Assembly (NCBI GenBank): GCA_017471825.1 | Contig: JAFURQ010000033.1 | Span: forward strand, 57,369 to 121,368 | Direction: 5' to 3' | DNA length: 64,000 nucleotides | Source of the DNA: Clostridia bacterium | Lineage (GTDB): Bacteria; Bacillota; Clostridia; Oscillospirales; CAG-272 | Shown here: in pieces, positions 18,989 through 27,845 of the stretch | Numbering within the stretch: the stretch's first letter is position 1 | Layout: each line of letters begins with the position of its first letter | Position numbers and translations under genes: made by a program | The notes under the pieces: generated by a model | Seen by the model: only the letters and a program-made list of their open reading frames with translations | What the model was told of the DNA's origin: nothing | The model's database searches: none

Positions 18989-20389
18989 CTACTTAATAAA
19001 TGCAACAAAAGCCTCGTAGGTGGAATAAACGTCCGCCTTGGAAACAACCTCGTAGGGCGCGTGCATTGATATAACGGGCACGCCGAGATCGACGGTTTCG
19101 ATATTGTGGTTAGCAATGTACATTGCTACCGTTCCGCCACCGCCGGCATCTACCTTGCCAAGCTCTGCAGTCTGCCAGATTATTCCATTGTCGGCAAAGA
19201 GCTTTCTTATGAAACCAACGTATTCAGCAGATGCATCATTTGTTGAGGATTTGCCTCTGGCGCCTGTAAATTTGCTCATGGTTGTACCGCAAGAAATTAT
19301 CGCGCTGTTTCTCTTCTCGTAGACGTCGGGGAAATTGGGATCGTAAGCCGCCGTTACGTCTGCACTGAGGCACTTGGATTTAGAACGAACAACCGCGCTG
19401 TTTTTGCCAAGATTAGCGGAAATCTCATTGATTACGTCTACAAGCACGTCGGATTGCATACCTGTCATGCCGACAGAGCCGATTTCCTCCTTGTCTGCAA
19501 GCACAACCATAACCGTTTTATCGGTGTTTTCGGTATCAATCAGAGCTGTGATAGCAGGATAGGAGCACACACGGTCATCATGGCCGTACGCGCCGATAAG
19601 CGCCCTGTCAAATCCGATATCGCGAGCCTTGAAGGCGGGAACGAGAGAAAGCTCTGCGCTTATGAAATCCTCTTCGGTTATACCGTACTTATCGTTAAGT
19701 ATGGAGAGCGCTGTAAGCTTAATCTTTTCGCTAACCTCCTCGTCAGCATACGGAAGTCCGCCTATGAGAATATTGAGAGCTTCTCCAGCAATAGCAGTGC
19801 CGAGAGGCTCCGCGGATTGACGCTGTCCAAGGTGAGGAAGGAGATCGTTGATATAGAATACGGGATCCTTATCATCCTCGCCGATTACCACCTTAACTAC
19901 CTCGCCGTCTGCTTTAACCACAACGCCGTGAAGAGCGAGGGGTATTGCAGTCCACTGATACTTCTTTACACCGCCGTAATAATGAGTCTTGAGGAATCCC
20001 ATTCCCGAGTCCTCGTACATAGGTATCTGTTTAAGGTCTATTCTGGGAGAATCAATATGAGCCGCGAGAATTCGGATCCCCTCTTTAGCGATGTCCTCGG
20101 TGCCTACTCTGAAGGCGATAAGACATTTGCCCTGCTGATTAAGGTATCTCTTGTCACCAACCGAGATTTTATCGCCGAGCACATATTCGGTGTAACCAGC
20201 CTTTTTAAGCATAGCGATAGCAACCTCGGTAGCCTCGCGCTCGGTTTTTGCGTCGTCAAGGAAGGTCATATATCCATCCGAATAATCGTAAATCGCCTTT
20301 ATCTTTTCGGTAGATGCCTCTTCAAATACGTTTTTCTTGGTATAGGAAAGCGCCGAGAGCATTTCCTGTCCTTTAGTTTTGTTTGCCAT
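18989..20389 (-). CDS. M18-family aspartyl-type aminopeptidase
   Basis: Zinc aminopeptidase that trims N-terminal residues from cytosolic peptides, usually as a large dodecamer. The 466 residues show metal-ligand motifs AAHIDSPR (about 109-116), ADKEEIGS and SMHAPYEVVSK near the C-terminus, plus GAYGHDDR. Length fits the bacterial aminopeptidase I subgroup. The ATG follows GAGG. It lies ten bases after coaE and 42 bases before prfA in the same operon. Confidence 0.93.
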   Translation of the reverse strand: MANKTKGQEMLSALSYTKKNVFEEASTEKIKAIYDYSDGYMTFLDDAKTEREATEVAIAMLKKAGYTEYVLGDKISVGDKRYLNQQGKCLIAFRVGTEDIAKEGIRILAAHIDSPRIDLKQIPMYEDSGMGFLKTHYYGGVKKYQWTAIPLALHGVVVKADGEVVKVVIGEDDKDPVFYINDLLPHLGQRQSAEPLGTAIAGEALNILIGGLPYADEEVSEKIKLTALSILNDKYGITEEDFISAELSLVPAFKARDIGFDRALIGAYGHDDRVCSYPAITALIDTENTDKTVMVVLADKEEIGSVGMTGMQSDVLVDVINEISANLGKNSAVVRSKSKCLSADVTAAYDPNFPDVYEKRNSAIISCGTTMSKFTGARGKSSTNDASAEYVGFIRKLFADNGIIWQTAELGKVDAGGGGTVAMYIANHNIETVDLGVPVISMHAPYEVVSKADVYSTYEAFVAFIK

Positions 20390-20399
20390 AATATATTCC

Positions 20400-21002
20400 T
20401 CACTTTTTATTATTTTTTATTCTGGTCCACGTATTTTCAACGTTTCCTATGAGCTCTTGCTCGGTGCCGTTATTGGTTATAATATAATCGGCATGTGTTC
20501 TTAAGTAATCATTAGACAGCTGTGAAGCTATCCGCTTTTTCGCGGCCTCAGGCGTAATCGAGTCGCGCATTATAATTCTCTCCACGCGTATTGCCTCGTC
20601 AGCGATAACTGCGACAACAACGTCACATTCCTTGTGGAAGCCGGACTCAAAAAGCAACGGTGCATCAATAGCAACTCCGTCATAACCGTTATTTCGCGCT
20701 GTATCAATAAGCAATCTTACCTCACAAAGCACGTGGTAATGTGAAATAGTATTGAGTCTTGATAGCTTTTCTTTATTAGAAAAAACTATATCGGCAAGTC
20801 TCTTACGGTCGAGTGTGCCGTCAGCGGAGATAATACTGTCGCCAAATTCACTTCTCAATTCATCGAGGCACAATGACGGCGATGAGGTAAGCTTGTGGTA
20901 TATTTCATCCGTGTTTATGGGAAAAATATTATAGGCTGTCAAGAGCTTTAATACTGTGCTCTTTCCGCTACCGCTTCCTCCGCAGAGTCCAATGACTGTC
21001 AT
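20400..21002 (-). CDS. coaE: dephospho-CoA kinase
   Basis: Last step of coenzyme A synthesis: ATP-dependent phosphorylation of dephospho-CoA at the 3' hydroxyl. The 200 residues have Walker A GGSGSGKST at 8-16, a DAPLLFESG motif and an RxxxQ-like segment in the lid. The ATG is preceded by CAGGAGA. First gene of the operon running to parC; a promoter lies at 21045-21074. Confidence 0.95.
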   Translation of the reverse strand: MTVIGLCGGSGSGKSTVLKLLTAYNIFPINTDEIYHKLTSSPSLCLDELRSEFGDSIISADGTLDRKRLADIVFSNKEKLSRLNTISHYHVLCEVRLLIDTARNNGYDGVAIDAPLLFESGFHKECDVVVAVIADEAIRVERIIMRDSITPEAAKKRIASQLSNDYLRTHADYIITNNGTEQELIGNVENTWTRIKNNKK

Positions 21003-21044
21003 AAATTAGTCTCCTGCATAAACTGTATTTGTGCATACATATTT

Positions 21045-21074
21045 ATTATACAATATTTTTAGCGCGAAAGTCAA
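21045..21074 (-). promoter_or_regulatory. sigma-A promoter, coaE-parC operon
   Basis: TTGACT, 18 bases, perfect TATAAT on the minus strand, about 43 bases before coaE. Confidence 0.7.
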
Positions 21075-21136
21075 GTGAATTACGGGCAAAACTATTAGTT
21101 TTAAAATATATATTACAGAAAGTGTGGAAAAGATTT

Positions 21137-22207
21137 ATGAAAAACTCCCAAAAGCTACAGAGGTATTTTGCCGCCGCAAACGGCTATAGCGGCTTCAGAA
21201 GCTACTTCAACGATGTATTTTCGCCTTTTGAGTTTTCAAATATTTTAATTCTTAAGGGCGGCCCGGGAACCGGAAAAAGCAGTATAATGAAAAAGCTTAT
21301 TTCCGAATTCGAGCATCATGTTGATAGCATCGAGGCGATTCACTGCTCCTCCGATCCCGAATCGCTTGACGGAATCATCCTTGAGCATAACGGCTCTATG
21401 GTTGCGGTTATAGACGGAACCGCACCGCATATGACCGACCCACAAATCCCAGGTGCTTCTGAAGAAATTGTTAATCTCGGAGTTGCGTGGAACAAAGAAC
21501 TGCTCAAGAATAACCGTCAAAAAATTGAAAAGCACTCTGTTCTCAAGTCTGACGCTTACAAATCTGCATATTCACATTTATTTATTGCAGGAGAGATAAA
21601 TTCCTTATGCTATACCGCGGTGGAGAAAATGTATGACAAAGACGATAGTGAGATAATCAGCTCGTTATCCTCTAATGCAACCGGTGGGAGTAGCATTAAG
21701 CGCAGACTAATTTCTTCATACGGAAAAAACGGCTTTACTCATCTTGAAACGCTTTACAATTTCACGGATAAGATTTATACACCGATAGGAATATACGGTA
21801 GCGAATACGTCTTTATGAATCATCTTTTTGCATCACTAAAAGGCAAAGGGGCTGATATGATTGTATGCCCTTCTCCTCTTGATGCGAATAAAATCGAAGG
21901 TATATATATATATTCAGCCAAAACCGCTGTGGTCGCTGAGAAAGAAAGTGCTTTTTCTTCAGGGATTGTAATAGACACAGCGCAATTTCTTAACGGCTAC
22001 TCGCTTTCGAATGAGCGCAATAATCTTGAATTTTTTAGACGGGAGCGTGAGATATGGCTTTGGAATGCGGCGGAGCAATTCAAAATAGCATCCGATGTTC
22101 ACTTCGAGCTTGAGGATATCTATACCGCGGCTATGAACTTTAAAGCAATTGATGAGATATTTGAATCCGTAGCGTCTGAAATCAAAAAAACGCTCTCCAT
22201 AAATTGA
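21137..22207 (+). CDS. P-loop ATPase of unknown function (PRK06851-like)
   Basis: The 356-residue protein has a clear Walker A GGPGTGKSS at 41-49 after an N-terminal FAAANGYSGFRSYF segment. It resembles a Clostridia/Bacilli family of cytosolic NTPases with two related halves and no assigned role; the second half here shows no second P-loop. The ATG at 21137 is chosen because the 36 codons upstream encode an unrelated hydrophobic stretch that crosses the divergent promoter region; the ribosome binding site (GTGGAAAAG) is weak. It is a single-gene unit between coaE and ackA. No function is claimed beyond nucleotide binding. Confidence 0.75.
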   Translation: MKNSQKLQRYFAAANGYSGFRSYFNDVFSPFEFSNILILKGGPGTGKSSIMKKLISEFEHHVDSIEAIHCSSDPESLDGIILEHNGSMVAVIDGTAPHMTDPQIPGASEEIVNLGVAWNKELLKNNRQKIEKHSVLKSDAYKSAYSHLFIAGEINSLCYTAVEKMYDKDDSEIISSLSSNATGGSSIKRRLISSYGKNGFTHLETLYNFTDKIYTPIGIYGSEYVFMNHLFASLKGKGADMIVCPSPLDANKIEGIYIYSAKTAVVAEKESAFSSGIVIDTAQFLNGYSLSNERNNLEFFRREREIWLWNAAEQFKIASDVHFELEDIYTAAMNFKAIDEIFESVASEIKKTLSIN

Positions 22208-22216
22208 AGCTAAAAG

Positions 22217-22245
22217 TTGACTTTTATTTATTTATATGCTAAAAT
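22217..22245 (+). promoter_or_regulatory. promoter-like pair pointing into the ackA terminator
   Basis: TTGACT, 17 bases, TAAAAT on the plus strand. Any transcript would begin at the hairpin of 22249-22276 and run antisense into ackA; no plus-strand gene follows until tmcAL at 23589. Confidence 0.4.
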
Positions 22246-22248
22246 ATA

Positions 22249-22276
22249 ATAGCCCACGGGTAAATCCGTGGGCTAT
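22249..22276 (-). terminator. intrinsic terminator after ackA
   Basis: Eleven-base perfect stem ATAGCCCACGG / CCGTGGGCTAT with a six-base loop, just past the ackA stop and followed on the minus strand by a T-rich tract. Confidence 0.75.
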
Positions 22277-22292
22277 ATCGAATTTCTGTGAG

Positions 22293-23498
22293 TTACATTG
22301 CCTTAACAATTCTTTCGGTATCCTGAGCGATTACAAGCTCTTCGTTGGTGGGTATCATATATACCGCAACCTGCGAATCGTCTGCCGAAAGCTTGACAGG
22401 AGTGGAAAAGTGACCGAACGTGTTTCTCTCAGTATCAAGCTTAATGCCGAGATATTCAAGTCCCTTCAGCGCATTTGCTCTGATGTAGGGCGAGTGCTCA
22501 CCGATTCCTGCGGTAAATACTATTGCGGTGACGCCACCCATAGCCGCGGAATATGAGCCGATATATTTCTTTATCTGGTAGCAAAGCATATCATAAGCCA
22601 GCTTTGCACGCTCGTTTCCTTCATTCATCGCACGCTCAACATCGCGAGAATCCGAGCCGACACCGCTGATTCCGTCAAGACCGCACTTCTTGTTCATATA
22701 GCTTTCAACCTCTTTGGGAGAAAGGTTTTTCTTTTCCATAATGAAAGGAACTATCGCGGGGTCGATCGTACCGCATCTCGTGCCCATCATTATACCCTCA
22801 AGAGGTGTGAATCCCATGGAAGTATCAACACACTCGCCATCCTTAACAGCGCTTATGGACGAGCCGTTGCCGATATGGCAAGTAACGATTTTTGTACCCT
22901 TAGGATCTCCACCGAGAATTTTTATCATTTCGCCGCTAACGTATCTGTGAGACGTGCCGTGAGCACCGTATCTGCGAATTCCGTACTCCTCATACATATC
23001 GTAAGAAAGACCGTACATATATGCCTCCTTGGGCATAGTCTGATGGAATGCGGTATCAAAAACAAGAACCTGGGGAGTTTCGGGCATTACAGCCGTGCAA
23101 CCCTTGATTCCCATAACGTGTGCGGGTGTATGCAGGGGTGCATACGAGGTGCAAAGCTCAACCTTTTCTATAACCTCAGGTGTTGCGAGCATAGATTCGG
23201 TGAAATACGGTCCGCCGTGAACAACGCGATGGCCGATCGCTTCGATTTCTGCGGGCGAAGATATGCATCCTACTTCTTTATCAAGCAGTGTTTCAACAAC
23301 AAGCTTGGTTGCTGCGGAGTGATCCTCAAGAGCCATCTCCTTTATGTACTCTTCCTTACCGCTTGTTTTGTGAATTATTCTGGAACCTTCTATTCCTATT
23401 CTTTCGCAATTTCCTTTTGCGAGAACGCTACCGCTTTCGGTATCGAAAAGCTGATATTTCAGGGAGCTTGACCCTGCATTTACAACAAGAACCTTCAT
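22293..23498 (-). CDS. ackA: acetate kinase
   Basis: Interconverts acetyl phosphate + ADP and acetate + ATP, the ATP-yielding end of mixed-acid fermentation. The 401 residues show the N-terminal NAGSSSLKYQLF signature, RVVHGGPYF, FDTAFHQTMP with the catalytic Asp, GHIGNG-like CHIGNGSS, and FTAGIGEHSP. The ATG follows TAGGAGA. A promoter (23529-23557) and terminator make it monocistronic; the phosphotransacetylase gene pta, a frequent neighbour, is not in the window. Divergent from tmcAL. Confidence 0.97.
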   Translation of the reverse strand: MKVLVVNAGSSSLKYQLFDTESGSVLAKGNCERIGIEGSRIIHKTSGKEEYIKEMALEDHSAATKLVVETLLDKEVGCISSPAEIEAIGHRVVHGGPYFTESMLATPEVIEKVELCTSYAPLHTPAHVMGIKGCTAVMPETPQVLVFDTAFHQTMPKEAYMYGLSYDMYEEYGIRRYGAHGTSHRYVSGEMIKILGGDPKGTKIVTCHIGNGSSISAVKDGECVDTSMGFTPLEGIMMGTRCGTIDPAIVPFIMEKKNLSPKEVESYMNKKCGLDGISGVGSDSRDVERAMNEGNERAKLAYDMLCYQIKKYIGSYSAAMGGVTAIVFTAGIGEHSPYIRANALKGLEYLGIKLDTERNTFGHFSTPVKLSADDSQVAVYMIPTNEELVIAQDTERIVKAM

Positions 23499-23528
23499 AA
23501 TTGTCTCCTAATTAGTTTTTATGGTTAT

Positions 23529-23557
23529 ATTATACATCAACTTGGCAGACAATTCAA
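23529..23557 (-). promoter_or_regulatory. sigma-A promoter, ackA
   Basis: TTGAAT, 17 bases, perfect TATAAT on the minus strand, about 30 bases from the ackA start. Confidence 0.7.
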
Positions 23558-23588
23558 GTATTTTTCCAATTTTTGAGAGGAATTTGAG

Positions 23589-24794
23589 ATGAAAACCGTT
23601 GCAATTGTTTCAGAGTATAATCCGTTTCACAACGGCCATCTTTATCAAATCGAAAAAATCCGTGAGGAATTTGGAGCAGATACACGCATAATTGCGATTA
23701 TGAGTGGCAACTATACCCAGCGCGGTGAAATAGCGATACTCGACAAATGGGAACGCGCAAAGATTGCGGTCAAGTGCGGAGTTGATCTTGTGCTTGAGCT
23801 TCCCTTTCCTTATAGCTGTGCAAGCGCGGAGTTCTTTGCACGCGCCGCAGTTCATATCGCCAACAGTCTCGGCGTCGTTGATATTCTTTCCTTTGGAAGC
23901 GAAGCTGGAGATATCGAAATACTGAAGGAGACGGCGCAAAACACACTTAATCCCACCTTTTTGAAAGAGGTAAGCGCGTTAACTCAAAAGGCTGAGCTTC
24001 AGAGCAACGGTTACCCGGCCATTCTTGAGGTGGCGTACTATAACGTCTACGGGGTCAAGTGCTCTTTTGACAGCCCAAACAATATTCTCGCTATTGAATA
24101 TATCAAGGCATTGATTCAGCTTGAATCAAGTATAATGCCACATACAATCAAGCGCTTGGACTCTGAATACAACGAGGAATCCATCATAGATTCTGAGATA
24201 CAAAGCGCTACTGCAATAAGGAAGGCATTGTCTGAAGATATCTATTCTGCCCAAGATTATATTCCAAAGCCTGCATTTGATATTATATCTCTCAACTCGC
24301 TTGACAAAAAATTCCCCTGCGATGCAGAACGGATTTCGTCCGCGATAATTTCAAATTTGATATTTAACGTTGCCGACAGTGCAGACATACACGATGCCGG
24401 TGGCGGTTTATATAATCGCCTCATAAAGCAAGCCTATGAGGCAACAAGCATATCCAACCTGATAGACCTAACCAAAACAAAAAAGTATACTACCGCTCGA
24501 ATCCGTCGTGTAATTTGGTACTCTTTCTTCGGCGTTACCTCCTCCGATCTCAGAGAGCTCCCCTCTTATACGCAGGTTCTTGCTATGGATAAAAACGGTC
24601 AGGCACTACTCAAAAAAATTAAGAAAACGAGTTCTTTCTCTGTTTTGACGAAGCCATCACGGCTTCCCGAGGAGCAGACGGCAAGAGGTCAAAAGGCGCT
24701 TTGCGACAAAGCCGACATTCTGTTTCAGCATACGAAGCATTCGCCGGAGCCCGCGAGCAGTATTTATAAACGCACACCGTTTATTTTGTTGTAA
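23589..24794 (+). CDS. tmcAL: tRNA(Met) cytidine acetate ligase
   Basis: Activates acetate with ATP to acetyl-AMP and acetylates C34 of elongator tRNA-Met (ac4C), the Firmicutes counterpart of TmcA. The 401 residues carry the nucleotidyltransferase HxGH motif HNGH at 14-17 within SEYNPFHNGHLY, then MSGNYTQRGE and ELPFPYSCASAEFFA, and a C-terminal tRNA-binding part. The ATG follows GAGAGGAA. It is divergent from ackA, whose product releases or consumes its substrate acetate. Confidence 0.93.
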   Translation: MKTVAIVSEYNPFHNGHLYQIEKIREEFGADTRIIAIMSGNYTQRGEIAILDKWERAKIAVKCGVDLVLELPFPYSCASAEFFARAAVHIANSLGVVDILSFGSEAGDIEILKETAQNTLNPTFLKEVSALTQKAELQSNGYPAILEVAYYNVYGVKCSFDSPNNILAIEYIKALIQLESSIMPHTIKRLDSEYNEESIIDSEIQSATAIRKALSEDIYSAQDYIPKPAFDIISLNSLDKKFPCDAERISSAIISNLIFNVADSADIHDAGGGLYNRLIKQAYEATSISNLIDLTKTKKYTTARIRRVIWYSFFGVTSSDLRELPSYTQVLAMDKNGQALLKKIKKTSSFSVLTKPSRLPEEQTARGQKALCDKADILFQHTKHSPEPASSIYKRTPFILL

Positions 24795-24919
24795 TTGCGC
24801 GATATTTTAATAACCGATATATTTGTCGAAGCTATTTACTTTTACAGACTCATCTGTTATTCTAATATCGAAACGGACACCGCGCCGTCGTTTTCAAAAA
24901 AACTGAAAGGAGCATTGCT

Positions 24920-25201
24920 ATGTTAAACGCACAGGGCGTTACAAATGAAGAATTCCTTGAATACAAGGGCAGACCGCTTGTACGTCATGATGCCGATATT
25001 TACTACGGCGATTTGTCAGCAAAATATCACGTACACATGATAGTTATGAGCGAAAAAGAAATTAAGGGAGAAATGGTTCCCGACAAAATAGTTGTGCAGC
25101 TCATACCCAAGGGCTCTATTATGCCCGAGAAAAACATTATGTCAACGAGTCTTATTGACGCACTTGAGACTGCAGCAGCGTGGCTTGACCGCCGCGTATA
25201 A
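24920..25201 (+). CDS. small conserved-looking protein of unknown function
   Basis: I do not recognise a named family. The 93 residues are soluble, with no signal peptide, membrane segment or cysteines. The middle (about 24-68) alternates short hydrophobic strands, and the end (about 73-93) looks like one amphipathic helix ending in two arginines. GAAAGGAG lies eight bases before the ATG, and the coding region is uninterrupted with composition like its neighbours, so it is probably real. It sits between tmcAL and the DUF3048 gene, likely in one transcript. Confidence 0.7.
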   Translation: MLNAQGVTNEEFLEYKGRPLVRHDADIYYGDLSAKYHVHMIVMSEKEIKGEMVPDKIVVQLIPKGSIMPEKNIMSTSLIDALETAAAWLDRRV

Positions 25202-25282
25202 TATCTGTTCGCTGTAAGGCACAGCGGACAAGTTGTTTAACGTGCGCGCCTTTTTCTCAGCGGCGCGCAAGGAGGTAAAAAA

Positions 25283-26440
25283 TTGAAACAGCAAAAGAAA
25301 AGCACATTTTACAAATTCCTTTCTCTTGCGCTGATTGCGGTTTTTATTGTTTCGGCAGTCGGCTTTGCAGTAAGCGGACGAGAAGGAAATGAACCACCGA
25401 CAGATAACGGAGAAGTCGGCAACAAGACCGATGATTCCGAGCAAGATAAAAACAATTCAAACACACCGCCCAATAATTCCAACGGCGACGGCGGTGATGA
25501 TAGTAACGTTGACGAAGGCTCCGATACACCGCCTGTAGCGCCGCCTGAGGTCACTTACATTAACAAAATTACAGGGCTTTCGGTTTCTGAAGCGGCTGCT
25601 TCTGCAATTCCCGTAGGCATTGTCCTCGACCCGAGCACAGCACTATACGGCATTTCGAATTCTGATATTTCTATCGAATTTCCAATTGAAGATGGCTCCA
25701 CCCGTCTTCTCTCGTATTCTACGAATGAAGAAATAATGTGGAAAATAGGAGCCCTAAAGGCAACGCGAAATTACATATCTAATATGTCTAATTTCTTCGG
25801 CGGTGTCGTTGTTTCCTACGGTAATGACGATAAGGTTATTTACGATGCCTGGGAGACCGACAAAATAACGCTTGATCTATCTAAATATTCCGATTGCTAC
25901 TATGTTGAAAACACTATTTATATTTACACTACGGAAAGCATGATAGACACCGCTAAAAATCGCATGCCGACGGACACTACCCTTGCGCCCTATAATACGC
26001 CGCCCTACGCCTTTTGCGAGGATGGCACCGTTGAGGGCGTAACGCAGGCATCAACTGTGAAAATTGATTATTCCGCTAAGAGCTCAACCGTTCTTTACTA
26101 TCATAAGGACACCGGTAAATATCTATATTACAAGGGCGATAGTCAAAAAATAGATATGCTTACGGGCAAAAGTCTATCATTTGATAACGTGTTTATTCTC
26201 TTTTCAAATTCGGTTACCTATGAAAATTCTACCGGCACGGAGCTCGTAATAGATACCGTATCAGGTGGCAAGGGATATTATATCTCGCGTGGCACTCTGA
26301 CAGAATTTGTTTGGGAAACCACAAGCAACGGAGAGCTTGTTTTCAAGAGCCTTATGGGCCAAACACTCGTCGTCAACCGTGGCACCGCATATATTGCATA
26401 TTACAAGGCATCACAGACTAACGGTATAACAATTTCATAA
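25283..26440 (+). CDS. DUF3048-domain membrane-anchored protein (YerB-like)
   Basis: The 385-residue protein has one N-terminal transmembrane segment (about 10-30, no lipobox cysteine), a low-complexity N/D/P/G-rich linker (about 33-92), then an extracellular DUF3048 region: INKITGLSVSEAAA opening the first half and a C-terminal half with YYHKDTGKYLYYKG and SLMGQTLVVNRGTAYI. The molecular function of the family is unknown. It starts with TTG: AAGGAGG lies seven bases upstream and no ATG fits. A strong bidirectional terminator follows. Confidence 0.82.
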   Translation: MKQQKKSTFYKFLSLALIAVFIVSAVGFAVSGREGNEPPTDNGEVGNKTDDSEQDKNNSNTPPNNSNGDGGDDSNVDEGSDTPPVAPPEVTYINKITGLSVSEAAASAIPVGIVLDPSTALYGISNSDISIEFPIEDGSTRLLSYSTNEEIMWKIGALKATRNYISNMSNFFGGVVVSYGNDDKVIYDAWETDKITLDLSKYSDCYYVENTIYIYTTESMIDTAKNRMPTDTTLAPYNTPPYAFCEDGTVEGVTQASTVKIDYSAKSSTVLYYHKDTGKYLYYKGDSQKIDMLTGKSLSFDNVFILFSNSVTYENSTGTELVIDTVSGGKGYYISRGTLTEFVWETTSNGELVFKSLMGQTLVVNRGTAYIAYYKASQTNGITIS

Positions 26441-26443
26441 AAT

Positions 26444-26472
26444 AAAAAAATCGGGTATTTCCCGATTTTTTT
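26444..26472. terminator. bidirectional intrinsic terminator
   Basis: Twelve-base perfect stem (seven A, then TCGGG, pairing with CCCGA and seven T) around a five-base loop, between the convergent DUF3048 gene and spoVT. Confidence 0.88.
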
Positions 26473-26475
26473 ATT

Positions 26476-27027
26476 TTATGATTCCATTTGCTTGCCAAGA
26501 AACATTCCCGCAGTCTGTATCAGCTTTGATTCTACGGCATCTGCCAGCTTGTCCGAGGTAGGGCTATCATACTGCCATCCGGAAATTATGGCACCCGTTA
26601 AATCCCCCTCTGCTATTATCGGCATCGCACAGCTGACGTAATGCCCGCCGTCATCGGTAAGTGCTATGGTTTCCTTGCCGCTATCTCTCTGATATAAGGT
26701 ACGCGAATCAATAATTTGCTCAAGCGAGCGCGAAATCTTTCGATCCAAATATTCGCGCTTTGATGCTCCCGAAACGGCAATGATCGCATCTCTGTCACAT
26801 ATAAAGATCGGCATTCCCGAGGTTTTTTGGAGCGTTTCCGCGTATTCGGTTGCAAATTCATGCAGCTCACCTATGGGGGAATATTTTTTAAATATTACCT
26901 CTCCGTCTCTGTCAGTATATATCTCAAGAGGGTCTCCCTCGCGTATGCGCATTGTGCGGCGAATTTCTTTGGGTATAACGACACGGCCGAGGTCGTCGAT
27001 TCTTCTTACAATTCCTGTTGCTTTCAT
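26476..27027 (-). CDS. spoVT: stage V sporulation regulator SpoVT
   Basis: Forespore transcription factor tuning late sporulation genes. The 183 residues combine an AbrB-type swapped-hairpin DNA-binding domain (about 1-50; GIVRRIDDLGRVVIPKEIRR) with a GAF-like C-terminal domain (about 55-178), the SpoVT architecture that distinguishes it from the shorter AbrB and Abh. The ATG follows AAAGGAG. It is probably a single-gene unit. In Bacillus it is under sigma-G; no convincing sigma-G promoter is seen here. Confidence 0.92.
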   Translation of the reverse strand: MKATGIVRRIDDLGRVVIPKEIRRTMRIREGDPLEIYTDRDGEVIFKKYSPIGELHEFATEYAETLQKTSGMPIFICDRDAIIAVSGASKREYLDRKISRSLEQIIDSRTLYQRDSGKETIALTDDGGHYVSCAMPIIAEGDLTGAIISGWQYDSPTSDKLADAVESKLIQTAGMFLGKQMES

Positions 27028-27102
27028 ATATAATAACTCCTTTATTTAATGGATACGATGTTATTGTTTGTAAAAAACGGGAATATATTCGCAAAAAACA
27101 TA

Positions 27103-27132
27103 AAAACCCTGTGCCGTATGGCACAGGGTTTT
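27103..27132 (-). terminator. intrinsic terminator after the cpsB-like gene
   Basis: Thirteen-base perfect stem AAAACCCTGTGCC / GGCACAGGGTTTT with a GTAT loop, four bases past the stop and followed by a T run on the minus strand. Confidence 0.88.
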
Positions 27133-27135
27133 AAA

Positions 27136-27828
27136 TTACATCTGAGCAAAAATTTCATCAGATTTTTCTTTTATTACGGATAAAGAATCGCCGAGCGCCT
27201 TTTTTGCCTTCTCGAAGCGGTGATACGCCTTTTTATCAGCGCCGTGTATATCACTGCCAAGAGCGACCACAAGTCCCTCGCGAGCCCATTCCAAAAGATG
27301 CTTTTGCTTAAAAATACCGCAAAGAGATTCTGCGTTCAACTGAAATTTTCTGACGCCAACGTCGTACATGCTTTCGATATTTTCCTTCGAATATCTGTCA
27401 ACGTGTGCAAGAATAACTTCAATTCCCGATTTCATGATTTTTCGTACGGTTGTGCAATATTCTTCTCTGAAATCAGAAAACGGAAGCTCAAGCAAAATAT
27501 ATTTTGTACCACCAAGGCATAAAGATTCAAGACCCGCGAAATTTTCAAGTCCTTGGCAGAGCAAAACCTCTGCACCGAGCTTAACAACCGGGGAGTCTTT
27601 AGGAGCGGCTCGAAAAAGTGCTTCTGCCGATTCTGCGCGACGAGTCAGGAACTGCTCAAGCGTATGCTTGTGAGGATAAAAATGCGGGGTGGCAATAATG
27701 CGTGAAACGCCTGCCTTTTTTGCTAAATCAAGTTGGGCAAGTGACGTTTCAACAGAACTCGAGCCGTGGTCGGCACGAGGCAAAATATGTGAATGGAAAT
27801 CCACTATGTCCATACTTTGCTTGTTCAT
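27136..27828 (-). CDS. CpsB/CapC-type PHP-domain tyrosine phosphatase
   Basis: Manganese-dependent phosphatase that dephosphorylates the C-terminal tyrosines of a cognate bacterial tyrosine kinase. The 230 residues show PHP motifs: DFHSHILP (about 10-17), ATPHF (about 46-50), HVDRY, and GSDIHG near residue 200. The usual DDG after the first motif reads DHG here, so one metal ligand position differs. The ATG follows AGAGGT. It lies 17 bases after the kinase gene and closes the operon at a strong terminator. Confidence 0.88.
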   Translation of the reverse strand: MNKQSMDIVDFHSHILPRADHGSSSVETSLAQLDLAKKAGVSRIIATPHFYPHKHTLEQFLTRRAESAEALFRAAPKDSPVVKLGAEVLLCQGLENFAGLESLCLGGTKYILLELPFSDFREEYCTTVRKIMKSGIEVILAHVDRYSKENIESMYDVGVRKFQLNAESLCGIFKQKHLLEWAREGLVVALGSDIHGADKKAYHRFEKAKKALGDSLSVIKEKSDEIFAQM

Positions 27829-27845
27829 AGCTTATCTACCTCTTA

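Noticed and set aside
19454-20452. 332-codon plus-strand ORF
   Set aside because: Wholly antisense to the well-supported M18 aminopeptidase and the end of coaE, with no family resemblance or ribosome binding site.
22217-22250. TATAAT at 22245-22250 as the -10 of the antisense promoter
   Set aside because: Spacing from TTGACT would be 22 bases; the TAAAAT at 17 bases is the better partner.
27060-27090. Possible sigma-G promoter before spoVT (GAATA, 19 bases, CAATAAC)
   Set aside because: Spacing is long and the -10 does not fit the CATNNTA pattern; too weak to list.
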